DNA from: Phenylobacterium sp.
GTDB taxonomy: Bacteria > Pseudomonadota > Alphaproteobacteria > Caulobacterales > Caulobacteraceae
Reading direction: 5' to 3'
Length of the DNA stretch: 64,000 nt
Assembly: GCA_020402745.1 (NCBI GenBank)
Contig: JADBYZ010000001.1
Coordinates: 62,001 to 126,000, forward strand
Position numbers and translations under genes: made by a program
Notes under the pieces: model-generated
What the model was told of the DNA's origin: nothing
What the model saw: the letters and a program-made list of their open reading frames with translations, nothing else
Database searches by the model: none
In this document: one piece after another, positions 1-9,179 of the stretch
Layout: every line of letters starts with the position of its first letter
Numbering within the stretch: the first letter of the stretch is position 1

Positions 1-1601
1 CCGCCTCCATCAAGGCCTTCGTGGTCAACCGGGTCGGCGACTTCGGCTTCGCCCTCGGGATCATGACCGTCTTCTGGATGTTCGGCTCGATCCAGTTCGC
101 CGAGGTCTTCGCGAACATCGACGACATCGCCGGGTCGACCTGGCGCTTCATCGGCTATGACTGGTCAGCCTTGGATCTCGCCGCCGGCCTGCTGTTCATC
201 GGCGCCATGGGCAAGTCCGCCCAGTTCTTCCTGCACACCTGGCTGCCCGACGCCATGGAGGGCCCGACCCCCGTGTCGGCCCTGATCCACGCCGCCACAA
301 TGGTGACCGCCGGCGTCTACATGGTCTGCCTCTTGTCGCCCATGTTTGAGGCCGCCCCGGTGGCCCGGGACATCGTCACCGTGATTGGCGCGGTCACGGC
401 GCTCTTCGCCGCCACGGTCGGCCTGGCCCAGAACGACATCAAGCGGGTCATCGCCTATTCGACCTGCTCTCAGCTGGGCTACATGTTCTTCGCCGCCGGC
501 GTCGGCGCCTATCAGGCGGCCATGTTCCACCTCTTCACGCACGCCTTCTTCAAGGCGCTCCTTTTCCTGGGCGCCGGCTCGGTGATCCACGGCATGCACC
601 ACGAACAGGACATGCGGCGTATGGGCGGTCTCTGGCGTTACCTGCCGGTGACCTACGCGGTCATGACCATCGGCACCCTGGCCATCACCGGCTTCGGGAT
701 TCCCAGCCTCGGCCTCGGCCTCGCCGGCTTCTACTCGAAGGACATGATCATCGAGTCGGCCTGGGCTGCGGCGGTCTCCCATGGCGGGGTCGCGGCCTTC
801 GCCTTCTTCGTCAGCCTCCTGGCCGCTGGCCTGACCGCCTTCTATTCCTGGCGCCTGGCCTTCATGACCTTCCACGGAACCCCGAAGTGGGCCGGCGAGG
901 GCGCGCATGGTCACGATGACCACGCCCACGACGGCCACGCCGCCGCCGCTCATGCGCACGACGTCTCCGCCCATGACGACCACGCCCATGGCGACCACGC
1001 CCATGACGACCACGGGCACGGCCACGGCGCCCACACCCCGCATGAGAGCCCGGTATCCATGCTGGCGCCCATCCTCCTGCTGGCGGTCGGCGCCATTGCT
1101 GCGGGCTACGCCTTCAAGAAGCAGTTCGTCGGCGACTATCAGGAGGCCTTCTGGGGCGGCGCGATCTACAACGCCCCCACCAACACGGTGCTCGAACAGG
1201 CCCACCACGCCCCGGCCTGGGTCCTCTGGGCGCCCCTGGCGGTCTCCGCCATCGGCTTCGCCGCCGCCTGGTACGTCTACATCGCCCGTGAAGGGATGGG
1301 CGCGCGGATCGCGGCCCGTCGCGGTCCTCTCTGGTCCTTCCTCTACAACAAGTGGTTCTTCGACGAGCTTTACCAGGCCACCTTCGTCCGGGCGACGAGG
1401 CTCCTGGGCGACCTGTTCTGGAAGGTCGGCGACCAGAAGATCATCGACGGCCTGGGCCCTGACGGCGTCTCCGGCGTCTCCTACGCCCTGGGACGCCGCA
1501 CGGGCCGGCTCCAGACCGGCTTCTTGTACCACTACGCCTTCGTCATGCTGCTCGGGGTGGCGGGTCTCCTGACCTTCGCTCTCTGGGCCTGGCGGGCTTG
1601 A
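1..1601 (+). CDS. nuoL: NADH-quinone oxidoreductase subunit L, 5'-truncated by window edge
   Basis: This is the large antiporter-like membrane subunit at the distal end of the complex I arm; it couples quinone reduction by NADH to proton pumping. The reading frame is open from base 3, so the true start lies outside the window; about 532 C-terminal residues are present. Conserved proton-translocation core segments are readable, including [20 protein letters not shown] and [19 protein letters not shown]. Between two membrane segments (bases about 895-1060) there is a long insert very rich in His, Asp and Ala, with repeated HDDHAH-like units, which is unlike the E. coli protein. The C-terminal part keeps the [10 protein letters not shown] region of the lateral helix. 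nuoM follows after 13 bases, so this is the end of a nuo operon. The family call is secure; only the role of the His-rich loop is unknown. Confidence 0.97.
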   Translation, partial: ASIKAFVVNRVGDFGFALGIMTVFWMFGSIQFAEVFANIDDIAGSTWRFIGYDWSALDLAAGLLFIGAMGKSAQFFLHTWLPDAMEGPTPVSALIHAATMVTAGVYMVCLLSPMFEAAPVARDIVTVIGAVTALFAATVGLAQNDIKRVIAYSTCSQLGYMFFAAGVGAYQAAMFHLFTHAFFKALLFLGAGSVIHGMHHEQDMRRMGGLWRYLPVTYAVMTIGTLAITGFGIPSLGLGLAGFYSKDMIIESAWAAAVSHGGVAAFAFFVSLLAAGLTAFYSWRLAFMTFHGTPKWAGEGAHGHDDHAHDGHAAAAHAHDVSAHDDHAHGDHAHDDHGHGHGAHTPHESPVSMLAPILLLAVGAIAAGYAFKKQFVGDYQEAFWGGAIYNAPTNTVLEQAHHAPAWVLWAPLAVSAIGFAAAWYVYIAREGMGARIAARRGPLWSFLYNKWFFDELYQATFVRATRLLGDLFWKVGDQKIIDGLGPDGVSGVSYALGRRTGRLQTGFLYHYAFVMLLGVAGLLTFALWAWRA

Positions 1602-1614
1602 GGAGGGCGAGACC

Positions 1615-3099
1615 ATGACCGGCATCCTCTCGCTCATCACCTTTGCGCCCGCGATCGGGGCGGCCCTGATCCTGGCCCTGCGCGCCGGCCGGCCCGCCTC
1701 GCCGCAGGGCGATGATCTGGCCCGCTGGATCGCCTTCGGGACCAGCCTCGTCACCCTCGGCCTGTCCGTCCTCCTGACCCTGCGGTTCGACAATGCGAAC
1801 CCCGGCTTCCAGTTCGTCGAGGACATCCCCTGGTTCGCCGGGTTGCACTACCGCATGGGCGTTGACGGGATCTCCGTCCTCTTTGTCCTGCTGACGGCCT
1901 TCCTGACCCCCATCTGCATCGCGGCCTCCTGGAAGTCAGTGGAGAACCGGGTGACCTCCTACATGGTCGCCTTCCTGCTGCTGGAGACCCTGGTCATCGG
2001 CGTCTTCTGCGCCCTCGACCTGGTGCTCTTCTACGTCTTCTTCGAGTTCGGCCTTGCGCCCATGTTCCTGATCATCGGGATCTGGGGCGGCAAGCGGCGG
2101 GTCTACGCCGCTTTCAAGTTCTTCCTCTACACCCTGCTGGGCTCGGTGCTGATGCTGGCCGCCGTGCTGGCCATGATCGGCGCCTCAGGCACCAGCTCCA
2201 TTCCGGACCTGATGGCCTTCCGCTTCGAGCCCTGGATGCAGACCTGGCTCTGGCTGGCCTTCTTCGCCTCCTTTGCGGTGAAGATGCCGATGTGGCCGGT
2301 CCACACCTGGCTTCCCGACGCCCACGTCGAGGCGCCCACCGCCGGCTCGGTCATCCTGGCGGGCATCCTTCTGAAGATGGGCGGCTACGGCTTCCTGCGC
2401 TTCAGCCTGCCCATGTTCCCGGACGCCTCCCAGGCCTTTGCGCCCCTGGTCTTCGCCTTGTCGGCCATCGCCATCGTCTACACCTCGCTGGTCGCCTTCC
2501 GGCAGACCGACATCAAGAAGCTGATCGCCTACTCCTCGGTGGCCCATATGGGCTTCGTGACCATGGGCATCTTCTCCTTCGACGTGGTGGGCGTGCAGGG
2601 CGCCATCTTCCAGATGCTCAGCCACGGGATCATCTCCGGCGCCCTCTTCCTCTGCGTCGGCGTAGTCTATGACCGGATGCACACCCGTGAGATCGCCTTC
2701 TACGGCGGCCTCGTGAAACGGATGCCGGTCTACGCCGCCCTCTTCCTGCTCTTCACCATGGGCAATGTCGGCCTGCCGGGCACTTCCGGGTTCGTCGGCG
2801 AGATCATGACCCTGACCGGGGTCTATTTCAGCTCGACCTGGACGGCCCTGGCCGCCACGACCGGGGTGATCCTGTCGGCGGTCTACGCCCTGACCCTCTA
2901 CCGGCGGGTCATCTTCGGCGAGATGACCAATCCCGCCCTGGCGGAGATCACCGACGTCAACCTGCGAGAGATCCTGATCTTCGCGCCCCTGGTGGTCGCC
3001 ACCCTCTGGCTGGGCTTCCAGCCGGGCCTCGTCTTCAACATCACCGCCAGTTCGGTCGACGGTCTCCTGGACGCCTTCCGCACCGCGGTCGGCAAGTGA
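1615..3099 (+). CDS. nuoM: NADH-quinone oxidoreductase subunit M
   Basis: Second antiporter-like proton-pumping subunit of complex I, 494 residues, the normal length. The motifs [16 protein letters not shown] (containing the conserved charged Glu of transmembrane helix 5) and [20 protein letters not shown] are typical of the proton-conducting core. The protein is almost entirely hydrophobic helices. The start ATG follows a GAGGAGGGCGAGACC ribosome-binding region. It sits between nuoL and nuoN with gaps of 13 and 21 bases, so the three are translated from one transcript. Confidence 0.98.
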   Translation: MTGILSLITFAPAIGAALILALRAGRPASPQGDDLARWIAFGTSLVTLGLSVLLTLRFDNANPGFQFVEDIPWFAGLHYRMGVDGISVLFVLLTAFLTPICIAASWKSVENRVTSYMVAFLLLETLVIGVFCALDLVLFYVFFEFGLAPMFLIIGIWGGKRRVYAAFKFFLYTLLGSVLMLAAVLAMIGASGTSSIPDLMAFRFEPWMQTWLWLAFFASFAVKMPMWPVHTWLPDAHVEAPTAGSVILAGILLKMGGYGFLRFSLPMFPDASQAFAPLVFALSAIAIVYTSLVAFRQTDIKKLIAYSSVAHMGFVTMGIFSFDVVGVQGAIFQMLSHGIISGALFLCVGVVYDRMHTREIAFYGGLVKRMPVYAALFLLFTMGNVGLPGTSGFVGEIMTLTGVYFSSTWTALAATTGVILSAVYALTLYRRVIFGEMTNPALAEITDVNLREILIFAPLVVATLWLGFQPGLVFNITASSVDGLLDAFRTAVGK

Positions 3100-3120
3100 C
3101 GGAGGCCGAAGGAAACCGCC

Positions 3121-4557
3121 ATGTTCGCCACTGACCTCGCTCTCGCCACGCCGCTGCTGATCCTTGCAGGGTCCGCGCTCTTCCTGCTGGTCGCCGGCGC
3201 CTATATGGGGCGGCCCGACCGCCTGGTTGGTCTGGGCGCCATGGCGGCCCTGGCCGCTTCGGCCGTGGCTGCGGTGATCGGTCCCCAGGGCCAGGCCTTC
3301 TCAGGCGCCCTGTCGGCGGACGCCGCCTCGGTCTTCGCCCAGGTCGTGATCTGTCTCGGGAGCATGGTCGCCATTCCTCTCGGCCAGGCCTGGTTCGAGC
3401 GGCGCGGCATCCGCAACTTCGAGTTCCCGGTCCTGGTCCTGCTGGCGGCCCTCGGCATGGGCATGATGGCCGGGGCAGGGGACCTCCTCAGCCTCTACAT
3501 CGGGATCGAGCTCCAGTCCCTGGCCCTCTACGTTCTGGCCGCCCTGCATCGGGACGACGCCAAGGCCTCCGAGGCGGGTCTGAAGTATTTCGTGCTCGGC
3601 GCCCTGTCGTCGGGCCTTCTGCTCTATGGCGCCTCCCTGGTCTATGGCTTCTCCGGCGCGATCCGCTTCGACGCGATCGCGGCGGCGGTGCAGGGTGAGG
3701 CCGGGACCGGCGTGCTGTTCGGTCTGGTCTTCATGATCTGCGGCCTGGCCTTCAAGGTCTCTGCGGCCCCCTTCCACATGTGGACGCCCGACGTCTACGA
3801 AGGCGCTCCGACGCCGGTGGTGGCCTTCTTCGCCGGGGCCCCCAAGCTGGCGGCCATGTTAGTCTTCGCCCGGGTCCTGGCCGAGGCCTTCCCTTTGGCG
3901 GCGGACCAGTGGCGCCAGATCCTGATCCTTATCGCTCTGGCGTCGGTGGCCGTCGGCGCCCTGGCGGGTCTGGCCCAGACCAACCTCAAGCGCCTTTGGG
4001 CCTATTCCTCCATCGCCAATGTCGGCTACGCCGTGCTCGGCCTGGCCGCTGGCACCGCCCAGGGCGTCCAGGCCATGCTGGTCTTCATGGCCCTCTACAC
4101 CGTGGCGGTGATCGGTTTCTTCGCCTGCCTCTCCGCCCTGGCGCGCAACGGCCGCCCCCTCGAGACCCTCGACGACATGGCGGGCCTCTTCCAGCAGCGG
4201 CCCTGGCTCAGCCTCGCCCTGACGGTCTTCGCCCTGTCTGGCCTGGGCCTGCCGCCCTTCGCCGGCTTCTGGGGCAAGTATTACGTCTTCATGGCGGCGG
4301 TGAACGCCGGGGATCCCGTCCTGCTCTGGTCTGCTGTCGCAGCCCTCCTCGGCAGCGTCATCGCCGCCTTCTACTACCTGCGCCTCGTCAAGGTGATGTG
4401 GTTCGACCCGCCCCCCGGCGAGACCGACCGCCCGCCTGTGGAGGCCGGGGCCATCGCGGTGGGCGCAGCGGTCTTCACCTTCCCGCTGGTCCTTGGCCTC
4501 ATGCCCCTGATCGACCGTTATGCAGCCGCAGCGGCGGCCGCCCTCGGCCTGGGATAG
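3121..4557 (+). CDS. nuoN: NADH-quinone oxidoreductase subunit N
   Basis: Third antiporter-like subunit of complex I, 478 residues. Readable landmarks are the Lys-bearing motif AFKVSAAPFHMWTPDVYEGA and the broken-helix region QTNLKRLWAYSSIANVGY shared with NuoL and NuoM. It ends the nuo operon; its TAG stop abuts directly on the GTG start of birA, so the biotin ligase gene is probably co-transcribed, an arrangement familiar in Caulobacterales. Confidence 0.98.
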   Translation: MFATDLALATPLLILAGSALFLLVAGAYMGRPDRLVGLGAMAALAASAVAAVIGPQGQAFSGALSADAASVFAQVVICLGSMVAIPLGQAWFERRGIRNFEFPVLVLLAALGMGMMAGAGDLLSLYIGIELQSLALYVLAALHRDDAKASEAGLKYFVLGALSSGLLLYGASLVYGFSGAIRFDAIAAAVQGEAGTGVLFGLVFMICGLAFKVSAAPFHMWTPDVYEGAPTPVVAFFAGAPKLAAMLVFARVLAEAFPLAADQWRQILILIALASVAVGALAGLAQTNLKRLWAYSSIANVGYAVLGLAAGTAQGVQAMLVFMALYTVAVIGFFACLSALARNGRPLETLDDMAGLFQQRPWLSLALTVFALSGLGLPPFAGFWGKYYVFMAAVNAGDPVLLWSAVAALLGSVIAAFYYLRLVKVMWFDPPPGETDRPPVEAGAIAVGAAVFTFPLVLGLMPLIDRYAAAAAAALGLG

Positions 4558-5301
4558 GTGAGCGTCCCGCCCATCGAGAGCTACGCCGTCCTCGACTCGA
4601 CCAATGCCGAGGCCCGGCGTCGGGCCGAGGCGGGCGTCTACGGGCCCGTCTGGATCCACGCCCTCGAACAGACAGCCGGTCGCGGCCGTCGGGGTCGCGC
4701 CTGGCGTGGCGGCGGGGGCAACCTGGCCGCTACGCTCTTGGCCCCCGCAGACCTGCCGCCCGGCCAGGCGGCCCAGATCTCCTTCGTGGCCGCCGTGGCC
4801 CTCTGCGAAACCGTCAACGCCCTTGCGGGAGCCGCCGCCGCCCGCCTGCGCTGGCCCAACGACCTCTACGTCGCGGGAGGCAAGGCGGCGGGTATCCTCG
4901 TGGAGTCTGGCCCCAGAGCCGGAGGCGGCCTTTGGCTGGCGGTCGGGATCGGCGTCAACCTGGCCGAAGCGCCGCCCCGGGACCAGGTGGAGCGACCCAC
5001 CGCCGCCCTGGCGGACATCGCCGGTGTCGCGCCGCCGGCACCCGCCGACTTCCTGGCGGGCGTGGCCGGCCGGTTCGAGTCCTGGCGGGAGATCTGGATG
5101 CGCGACGGCTTTCCCCCCGTCGGTGAGGCCTGGACCCGGATGGCGGAGGGTCTGGGCGGACCCTGCACGGCGCGGCTTCCCGACCGGACCCTTACGGGGA
5201 CGGCGGAAGCCCTGGAGGCCGACGGGGCCCTGCGCCTGCGCCTCGATGGCGGCGAGGTCGTCCGCGTGACGGCCGGCGATGTCTTCTTCGGAGAAACCTG
5301 A
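4558..5301 (+). CDS. birA: biotin--[acetyl-CoA-carboxylase] ligase, monofunctional
   Basis: Attaches biotin to the carrier domain of biotin-dependent carboxylases through biotinyl-AMP. The protein has 247 residues and begins directly with the catalytic domain; there is no N-terminal helix-turn-helix, so unlike E. coli BirA it should not repress biotin genes. The biotinyl-AMP loop reads GRGRRGRAW and the ATP/biotin-site segment reads LRWPNDLYV followed by KAAGILVES. It starts at GTG immediately after the nuoN stop, and its TGA shares one base with the ATG of coaX, so translation is coupled in both directions. Confidence 0.95.
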   Translation: MSVPPIESYAVLDSTNAEARRRAEAGVYGPVWIHALEQTAGRGRRGRAWRGGGGNLAATLLAPADLPPGQAAQISFVAAVALCETVNALAGAAAARLRWPNDLYVAGGKAAGILVESGPRAGGGLWLAVGIGVNLAEAPPRDQVERPTAALADIAGVAPPAPADFLAGVAGRFESWREIWMRDGFPPVGEAWTRMAEGLGGPCTARLPDRTLTGTAEALEADGALRLRLDGGEVVRVTAGDVFFGET

Positions 5302-6074
5302 TGCTGCTGGCGATTGAGCAGGGCAACACCAACACCCTCTTCGCGGTTCATGACGGCGCGGAGTGGATCGCCCAGTGGCGGACAGCCACCCAGTCCACCC
5401 GGACGGCGGACGAGTATGCGGTCTGGCTGTATCAGCTCCTTTCCATGACGGGGCTGAAGTTCGAGCTGCTCGACGCCTGCATCATCTCGAGCGTGGTGCC
5501 CCAGTCGGTCTTCAACCTGAGGAACCTGGCGCGGCGCTACCTGAAGGTGGAGCCCCTGGTGATCGGCGAGAACGTGGACCTCGGCATACCGGTTCGCCTG
5601 GAGAAGCCCTCCGAGGCTGGGGCGGACCGCCTCGTCAACGCCATCGGCGCCCATGCGGTCTATCCCGGCGACCTGATCGTCATCGACTCCGGGACGGCGA
5701 CCACCTTCGACGTCATCGCCGCCGATGGAGGCTTCGAGGGCGGGGTCATCGCGCCGGGCATCAACCTGTCCATGGAGGCCCTGCACGCCGCAGCGGCCAA
5801 GCTGCCCCGCGTGGCGATCCGGCGTCCGGACAAGACTATCGGCCGGGATACGGTCGGCGCCATGCAGGCGGGCGTCTTCTGGGGCTACATCGCCCTGATC
5901 GAGGGCCTGATCATCCGCATCCGGGAAGAGTGGGGCCGGCCCATGACCGTGGTGGCGACGGGGGGCGTGGCGTCGCTCTTCCAGGGCGCCACCGAGGCCA
6001 TCGACCATTTCGACTCCGACCTGACCATCCGCGGCATGCTGGAAATCCACCGCCGCAATTCGGGAGCCCGCTAG
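5301..6074 (+). CDS. coaX: type III pantothenate kinase
   Basis: Phosphorylates pantothenate in the first committed step of coenzyme A synthesis. The 257-residue protein shows the ASKHA-fold phosphate motifs of the CoaX type: an N-terminal [12 protein letters not shown] loop (with Glu where many family members have Asp), [13 protein letters not shown], and [14 protein letters not shown]. Type III kinases are not feedback-inhibited by CoA and prefer a monovalent cation. The gene overlaps birA by one base and is followed directly by the GTG of the RNase J gene, so birA-coaX-rnj form one translational unit. Confidence 0.96.
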   Translation: MLLAIEQGNTNTLFAVHDGAEWIAQWRTATQSTRTADEYAVWLYQLLSMTGLKFELLDACIISSVVPQSVFNLRNLARRYLKVEPLVIGENVDLGIPVRLEKPSEAGADRLVNAIGAHAVYPGDLIVIDSGTATTFDVIAADGGFEGGVIAPGINLSMEALHAAAAKLPRVAIRRPDKTIGRDTVGAMQAGVFWGYIALIEGLIIRIREEWGRPMTVVATGGVASLFQGATEAIDHFDSDLTIRGMLEIHRRNSGAR

Positions 6075-7757
6075 GTGGCCAGACCGCGTCCTGACGACGA
6101 ACTCGTCTTCCTGCCCCTCGGCGGGTCCGGCGAGATCGGCATGAACTTCAACCTCTATGGCTACGGCCCCCCGGATCGTCGCCGCTGGATCGTGGCGGAC
6201 CTGGGGGTCACCTTCGGCGGCCAGGATACGCCGGGTGTTGATGTCATCCTCCCGGACCCGGCCTGGATCGAGGAACATGCGGACGACATCCTGGGGATCG
6301 TCCTCACCCACGCCCACGAGGATCACATCGGCGCCGTCGGCTGGCTCTGGCCCCGCCTTCGTGCGCCCCTCTACGCTACGCCCTTCACCGCCTTCCTCCT
6401 GCGCGAGAAGCTGCGGGAGCGGGGTCTGGAGGATGAGGTCGAACTCAACATCGTGCCCCTCGGCGGTCGCCTGGTCCTGGGCCCCTTCGATATTGAGCTC
6501 GTCACCCTGACCCACTCCATTCCCGAGCCCAACGGCCTGGTCATCCGTACCCCCCTTGGCGTGGTGCTCCATACCGGAGACTGGAAGATCGACCCGTCGC
6601 CCCTGCTGGGCGAGGTGACCGACGCGGAGGGCCTGCGGGCCCTTGGCGACGAGGGCGTCCTGGCCATGGTCTGCGACTCCACCAATGTCTTCGTTGATGG
6701 ACGGGCGGGGTCGGAAGCCGATGTTCGTGATGAGCTTACCAAGGTCATCGCCGCGCAAGCCGGACGGGTGGCGGTCGCCTGTTTCGCCTCCAACGTCGCC
6801 CGGATGGAGACCGCCATCCACGCCGGCCGCGCCGCTGGCCGGAAGATCTGCCTGGTGGGCAGGTCCATGATCCGCATGGCCGCCGCCGCCCGTCACGTCG
6901 GCATGGACGTGGACTCCCAGGGCTTCATCTCCGAGGCCCAGGCCGCCCACATGCCGCCGGAACAGGTGCTCCTGCTCTGTACAGGCAGCCAGGGCGAGCC
7001 GCGCGCCGCCCTCTCGCGGATCGCCGATGGATCGCACCCGCATATCCGCCTGGGCGCTGGCGACAGCGTGATCTTCTCCAGCCGGGTCATCCCCGGCAAT
7101 GAGATCGCCATCCGCAACATGCAGGACCGGCTCGCCGAGCGGGGTGTGCGCCTGATCACGGACCATGAGCATCCGGGCATCCACGTCTCGGGACATCCCT
7201 GCCGTGACGAACTGGCCGACATGTACGCCTGGGCCCGCCCGAGGATCGCCGTGCCGACCCATGGCGAGCGCCGGCACCTGCTGGAGCACGCCGCCTTCGC
7301 CCGCGACCTCCAGGTGCCGCAGACGGTGGCGCCCCGGAACGGCGACATGGTGCGCCTGGCGCCGGGCCGGGCCGAAGTGATCGACGAGGTTCCCGCCGGC
7401 CGGATCTACATCGATGGCGGCTTCCTGACCCCCCAGGATGGTGAGCCCCTGCGGGAGCGCCGGCACGCGGCGACCAGCGGCGTCCTCCACGCCGCTCTTG
7501 TCCTGGATGGCCGCGGTCGCATCGCCTCGGGCCCCCAGGTCCGCGCCATCGGTCTGCCGGGAGAGCCGGACCGTCCTCTGGAGGACCTGCTCGACGACCT
7601 GGCCGATGCGGCGGAGGCCGCTGTGCGCCGCCTCGACGGAGACCAACGCGAGATCGACGCCGAGGTGGAAGCGGCCATCTCGCGCGCGCTGAAGAAGGCC
7701 GCCCAGCGCATCTGGGGCCGCCGCCCCGTGGTCCAGACCACCCTCCTGAGGCTCTGA
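6075..7757 (+). CDS. rnj: ribonuclease J
   Basis: Zinc-dependent endo/5'-exoribonuclease of the metallo-beta-lactamase/beta-CASP family that takes part in RNA maturation and decay. It has 560 residues. The metal motif LTHAHEDHIGAVGW (HxHxDH) is at about residues 79-85 and a second ligand stretch LTHSIPEPNGL follows. The beta-CASP region contains CFASNVARMETAI and a conserved FSSRVIPGNE. The start is GTG directly after the coaX stop, preceded by CGGGAGC. It is the last gene of the nuo-birA-coaX-rnj block before the accessory island. No transcription terminator was recognised after it. Confidence 0.95.
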   Translation: MARPRPDDELVFLPLGGSGEIGMNFNLYGYGPPDRRRWIVADLGVTFGGQDTPGVDVILPDPAWIEEHADDILGIVLTHAHEDHIGAVGWLWPRLRAPLYATPFTAFLLREKLRERGLEDEVELNIVPLGGRLVLGPFDIELVTLTHSIPEPNGLVIRTPLGVVLHTGDWKIDPSPLLGEVTDAEGLRALGDEGVLAMVCDSTNVFVDGRAGSEADVRDELTKVIAAQAGRVAVACFASNVARMETAIHAGRAAGRKICLVGRSMIRMAAAARHVGMDVDSQGFISEAQAAHMPPEQVLLLCTGSQGEPRAALSRIADGSHPHIRLGAGDSVIFSSRVIPGNEIAIRNMQDRLAERGVRLITDHEHPGIHVSGHPCRDELADMYAWARPRIAVPTHGERRHLLEHAAFARDLQVPQTVAPRNGDMVRLAPGRAEVIDEVPAGRIYIDGGFLTPQDGEPLRERRHAATSGVLHAALVLDGRGRIASGPQVRAIGLPGEPDRPLEDLLDDLADAAEAAVRRLDGDQREIDAEVEAAISRALKKAAQRIWGRRPVVQTTLLRL

Positions 7758-7851
7758 GGCGTACTGCAGGCGGGTGTGCCAGCTCAGGGCTCATGGACCA
7801 TAACCACCTGGTGACGGTGGCGGTGATGCTGATAGCGGTGCGCGGACCGCC

Positions 7852-7975
7852 TGAACCTCAGCCAGAAACAACTGGAGTCCGACCTATGGAGGAGGAGGGG
7901 CAGATGAAGCGATCAAGCTTCGTGGAAGAGCAGACCGTTGGGCTCCTGCGCGAGCAGGGTGAGCCGGACGTATGA
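7852..7975 (+). mobile_element. relic of an IS3-family left end with orfA start
   Basis: This short stretch resembles the left end of an IS3-family element. It opens with TGAACC, carries a GGAGGAGG ribosome-binding site, and has an ATG at 7904 encoding MKRSSFVEEQTVGLLREQ, which matches the usual start of IS3-family OrfA (MKRSRFTEEQIIGILKEQ type). The frame then ends after six more codons (GEPDV and stop at 7973-7975), so only the first 23 codons remain and the helix-turn-helix and integrase parts are absent. It marks the left border of the low-G+C island. Bases 7758-7851 hold no gene that I can support. Confidence 0.6.
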
Positions 7976-8078
7976 TCGATCCGGGGTTTCGATTGCCGGA
8001 GGATCGCATGTGACCCGTAGCAATCTGGAGCAGGGCGCAAATCGTCGATCCGCTTGCGACGTCGGGCGGGTCACACCG
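7976..8078. other. short spacer between IS relic and island operon
   Basis: I see no gene, tRNA or clear terminator here. The base composition is intermediate between the flanking core and the island. It is the 3' side of the five-gene operon on the - strand, so a terminator for that operon would be expected here, but no stem with a T-run is convincing. Confidence 0.4.
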
Positions 8079-9179
8079 TCACACCGGTAAGCGTTCCATT
8101 TCGTCCTTCAATTTGTGCGAAGGGGAAAGACCAAATCCGGGAGCGGCCTGCAGTTCAGCGGTCAGATCCACCCCAAGTTGCGCCTTGATCGCAGGCTCTG
8201 TGACGTCAAACTGGAGCAACCACGTGCCATACCCAGCCTCAAACCCGCGCAGCCGAGGGACAATAGCGGCCACACCAAGCGCGGCGCGAGCCAGGATGCT
8301 CGTTTCCCCTACCTGAGCACCAATGATGACGTCGAATCCACGGTCCTGTGCGGCTCGGAGTATGTCCAAGGTTCGGATGAGGCCGCCGTGTTTTGAGATT
8401 CTAAGGTTTATGGCTACCTGCAAACCTGTCGGGATCTCTTCAAGGTCCTCTACCTTGGTCACACTTTCATCCGCGATCAGGGTCAGTCCTGTTATCATCT
8501 GTATAGCTGTCATGGACGCCCAATCCTTTGGGCTGCAGGGCTCTTCTACAGCCCAGATGAAAGGCGCCATGGGCGTCAAAGCCTTGATCGCCTGCGCCGC
8601 ATCGCGCCAAAGATTGTTGGCGTCGACACGTACAGTGCCAAACCGGGCCAACTGGCGAGCGCGAGACTTATCGCGCGCAGAGTTCCCTGAGATCTTGAGC
8701 TTTGCATCCCGAACGCCTCGGCTCCGAAATACAAGATGCTGCGCTGTGAATGCTAAACCGCTGCTCGCGCTGTAAACAGCGCTTAAAGGCTGGTCGATGA
8801 TAGGCGGCAATCCCAGAAGGGTCTCGACGCTGACGCCATCTCGCTGAGCTATCAGATCAAGCAGAGCAAGTTCCGCAGCGCAAAATGCGCTCGGACAGAG
8901 ATCAATGGCCACCCTGTTGCTGGTGCTCCAGCTTCTGAGGGCGTCAAGATCCTGGATGTTCGCAAGGAGAGGCAGATGCGCTGCCAAGAAAGCTTGGGCC
9001 GCCTCCAGCGTTTCCCCCGTGACGTATGGACGGGGACAGCCTTCGCCGAGACCGATCCGTCCCTCCTGATCACGCGCCACAACAATCACATTCTCCGCAA
9101 ATCTCCTGCTTGCTGAGGCATGTGAAAACGCCTGCCGAAAAGGTATCGGCAAAGATAGAGAGCAAAGGTCAAAAGGCAT
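8079..9179 (-). CDS. enolase-superfamily enzyme, muconate-lactonizing/N-acylamino acid racemase subgroup
   Basis: A 366-residue member of the mandelate racemase/muconate lactonizing enzyme group with all catalytic positions in place: KLK (K160 and K162) at the end of the second barrel strand, metal ligands D186 (VDANN), E212 (VEEP) and D237 (IADES), and the second acid/base K263 (ISKHGG). Lysines on both faces allow 1,1-proton transfer (racemase/epimerase) or cycloisomerisation. The eighth-strand segment GFEAGYGTWLL lacks the DxD motif that binds the dipeptide amino group in Ala-Glu epimerases, so the substrate is open. The chosen ATG (9179) overlaps the end of the GH3 gene by 11 bases; another possible start is 9212. 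It is the last gene of a five-gene operon. Confidence 0.8.
   Translation of the reverse strand: MPFDLCSLSLPIPFRQAFSHASASRRFAENVIVVARDQEGRIGLGEGCPRPYVTGETLEAAQAFLAAHLPLLANIQDLDALRSWSTSNRVAIDLCPSAFCAAELALLDLIAQRDGVSVETLLGLPPIIDQPLSAVYSASSGLAFTAQHLVFRSRGVRDAKLKISGNSARDKSRARQLARFGTVRVDANNLWRDAAQAIKALTPMAPFIWAVEEPCSPKDWASMTAIQMITGLTLIADESVTKVEDLEEIPTGLQVAINLRISKHGGLIRTLDILRAAQDRGFDVIIGAQVGETSILARAALGVAAIVPRLRGFEAGYGTWLLQFDVTEPAIKAQLGVDLTAELQAAPGFGLSPSHKLKDEMERLPV

Noticed and set aside
165..1826. A 553-codon open frame on the - strand opposite nuoL
   Set aside because: Same reason; its Val/Gly-rich repeat is only the complement of the His-rich insert.
4866..7646. A 926-codon open frame on the - strand opposite birA, coaX and rnj
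   Set aside because: It mirrors three unmistakable + strand genes; long antisense frames are expected in GC-rich codon-biased DNA and the translation has no recognisable motif.
7793..7903. A short gene starting MDHNHLVTVAVMLIAV before the IS relic
   Set aside because: It fuses into the IS-like end and has no recognisable family; it might be the start of an interrupted gene but cannot be supported.
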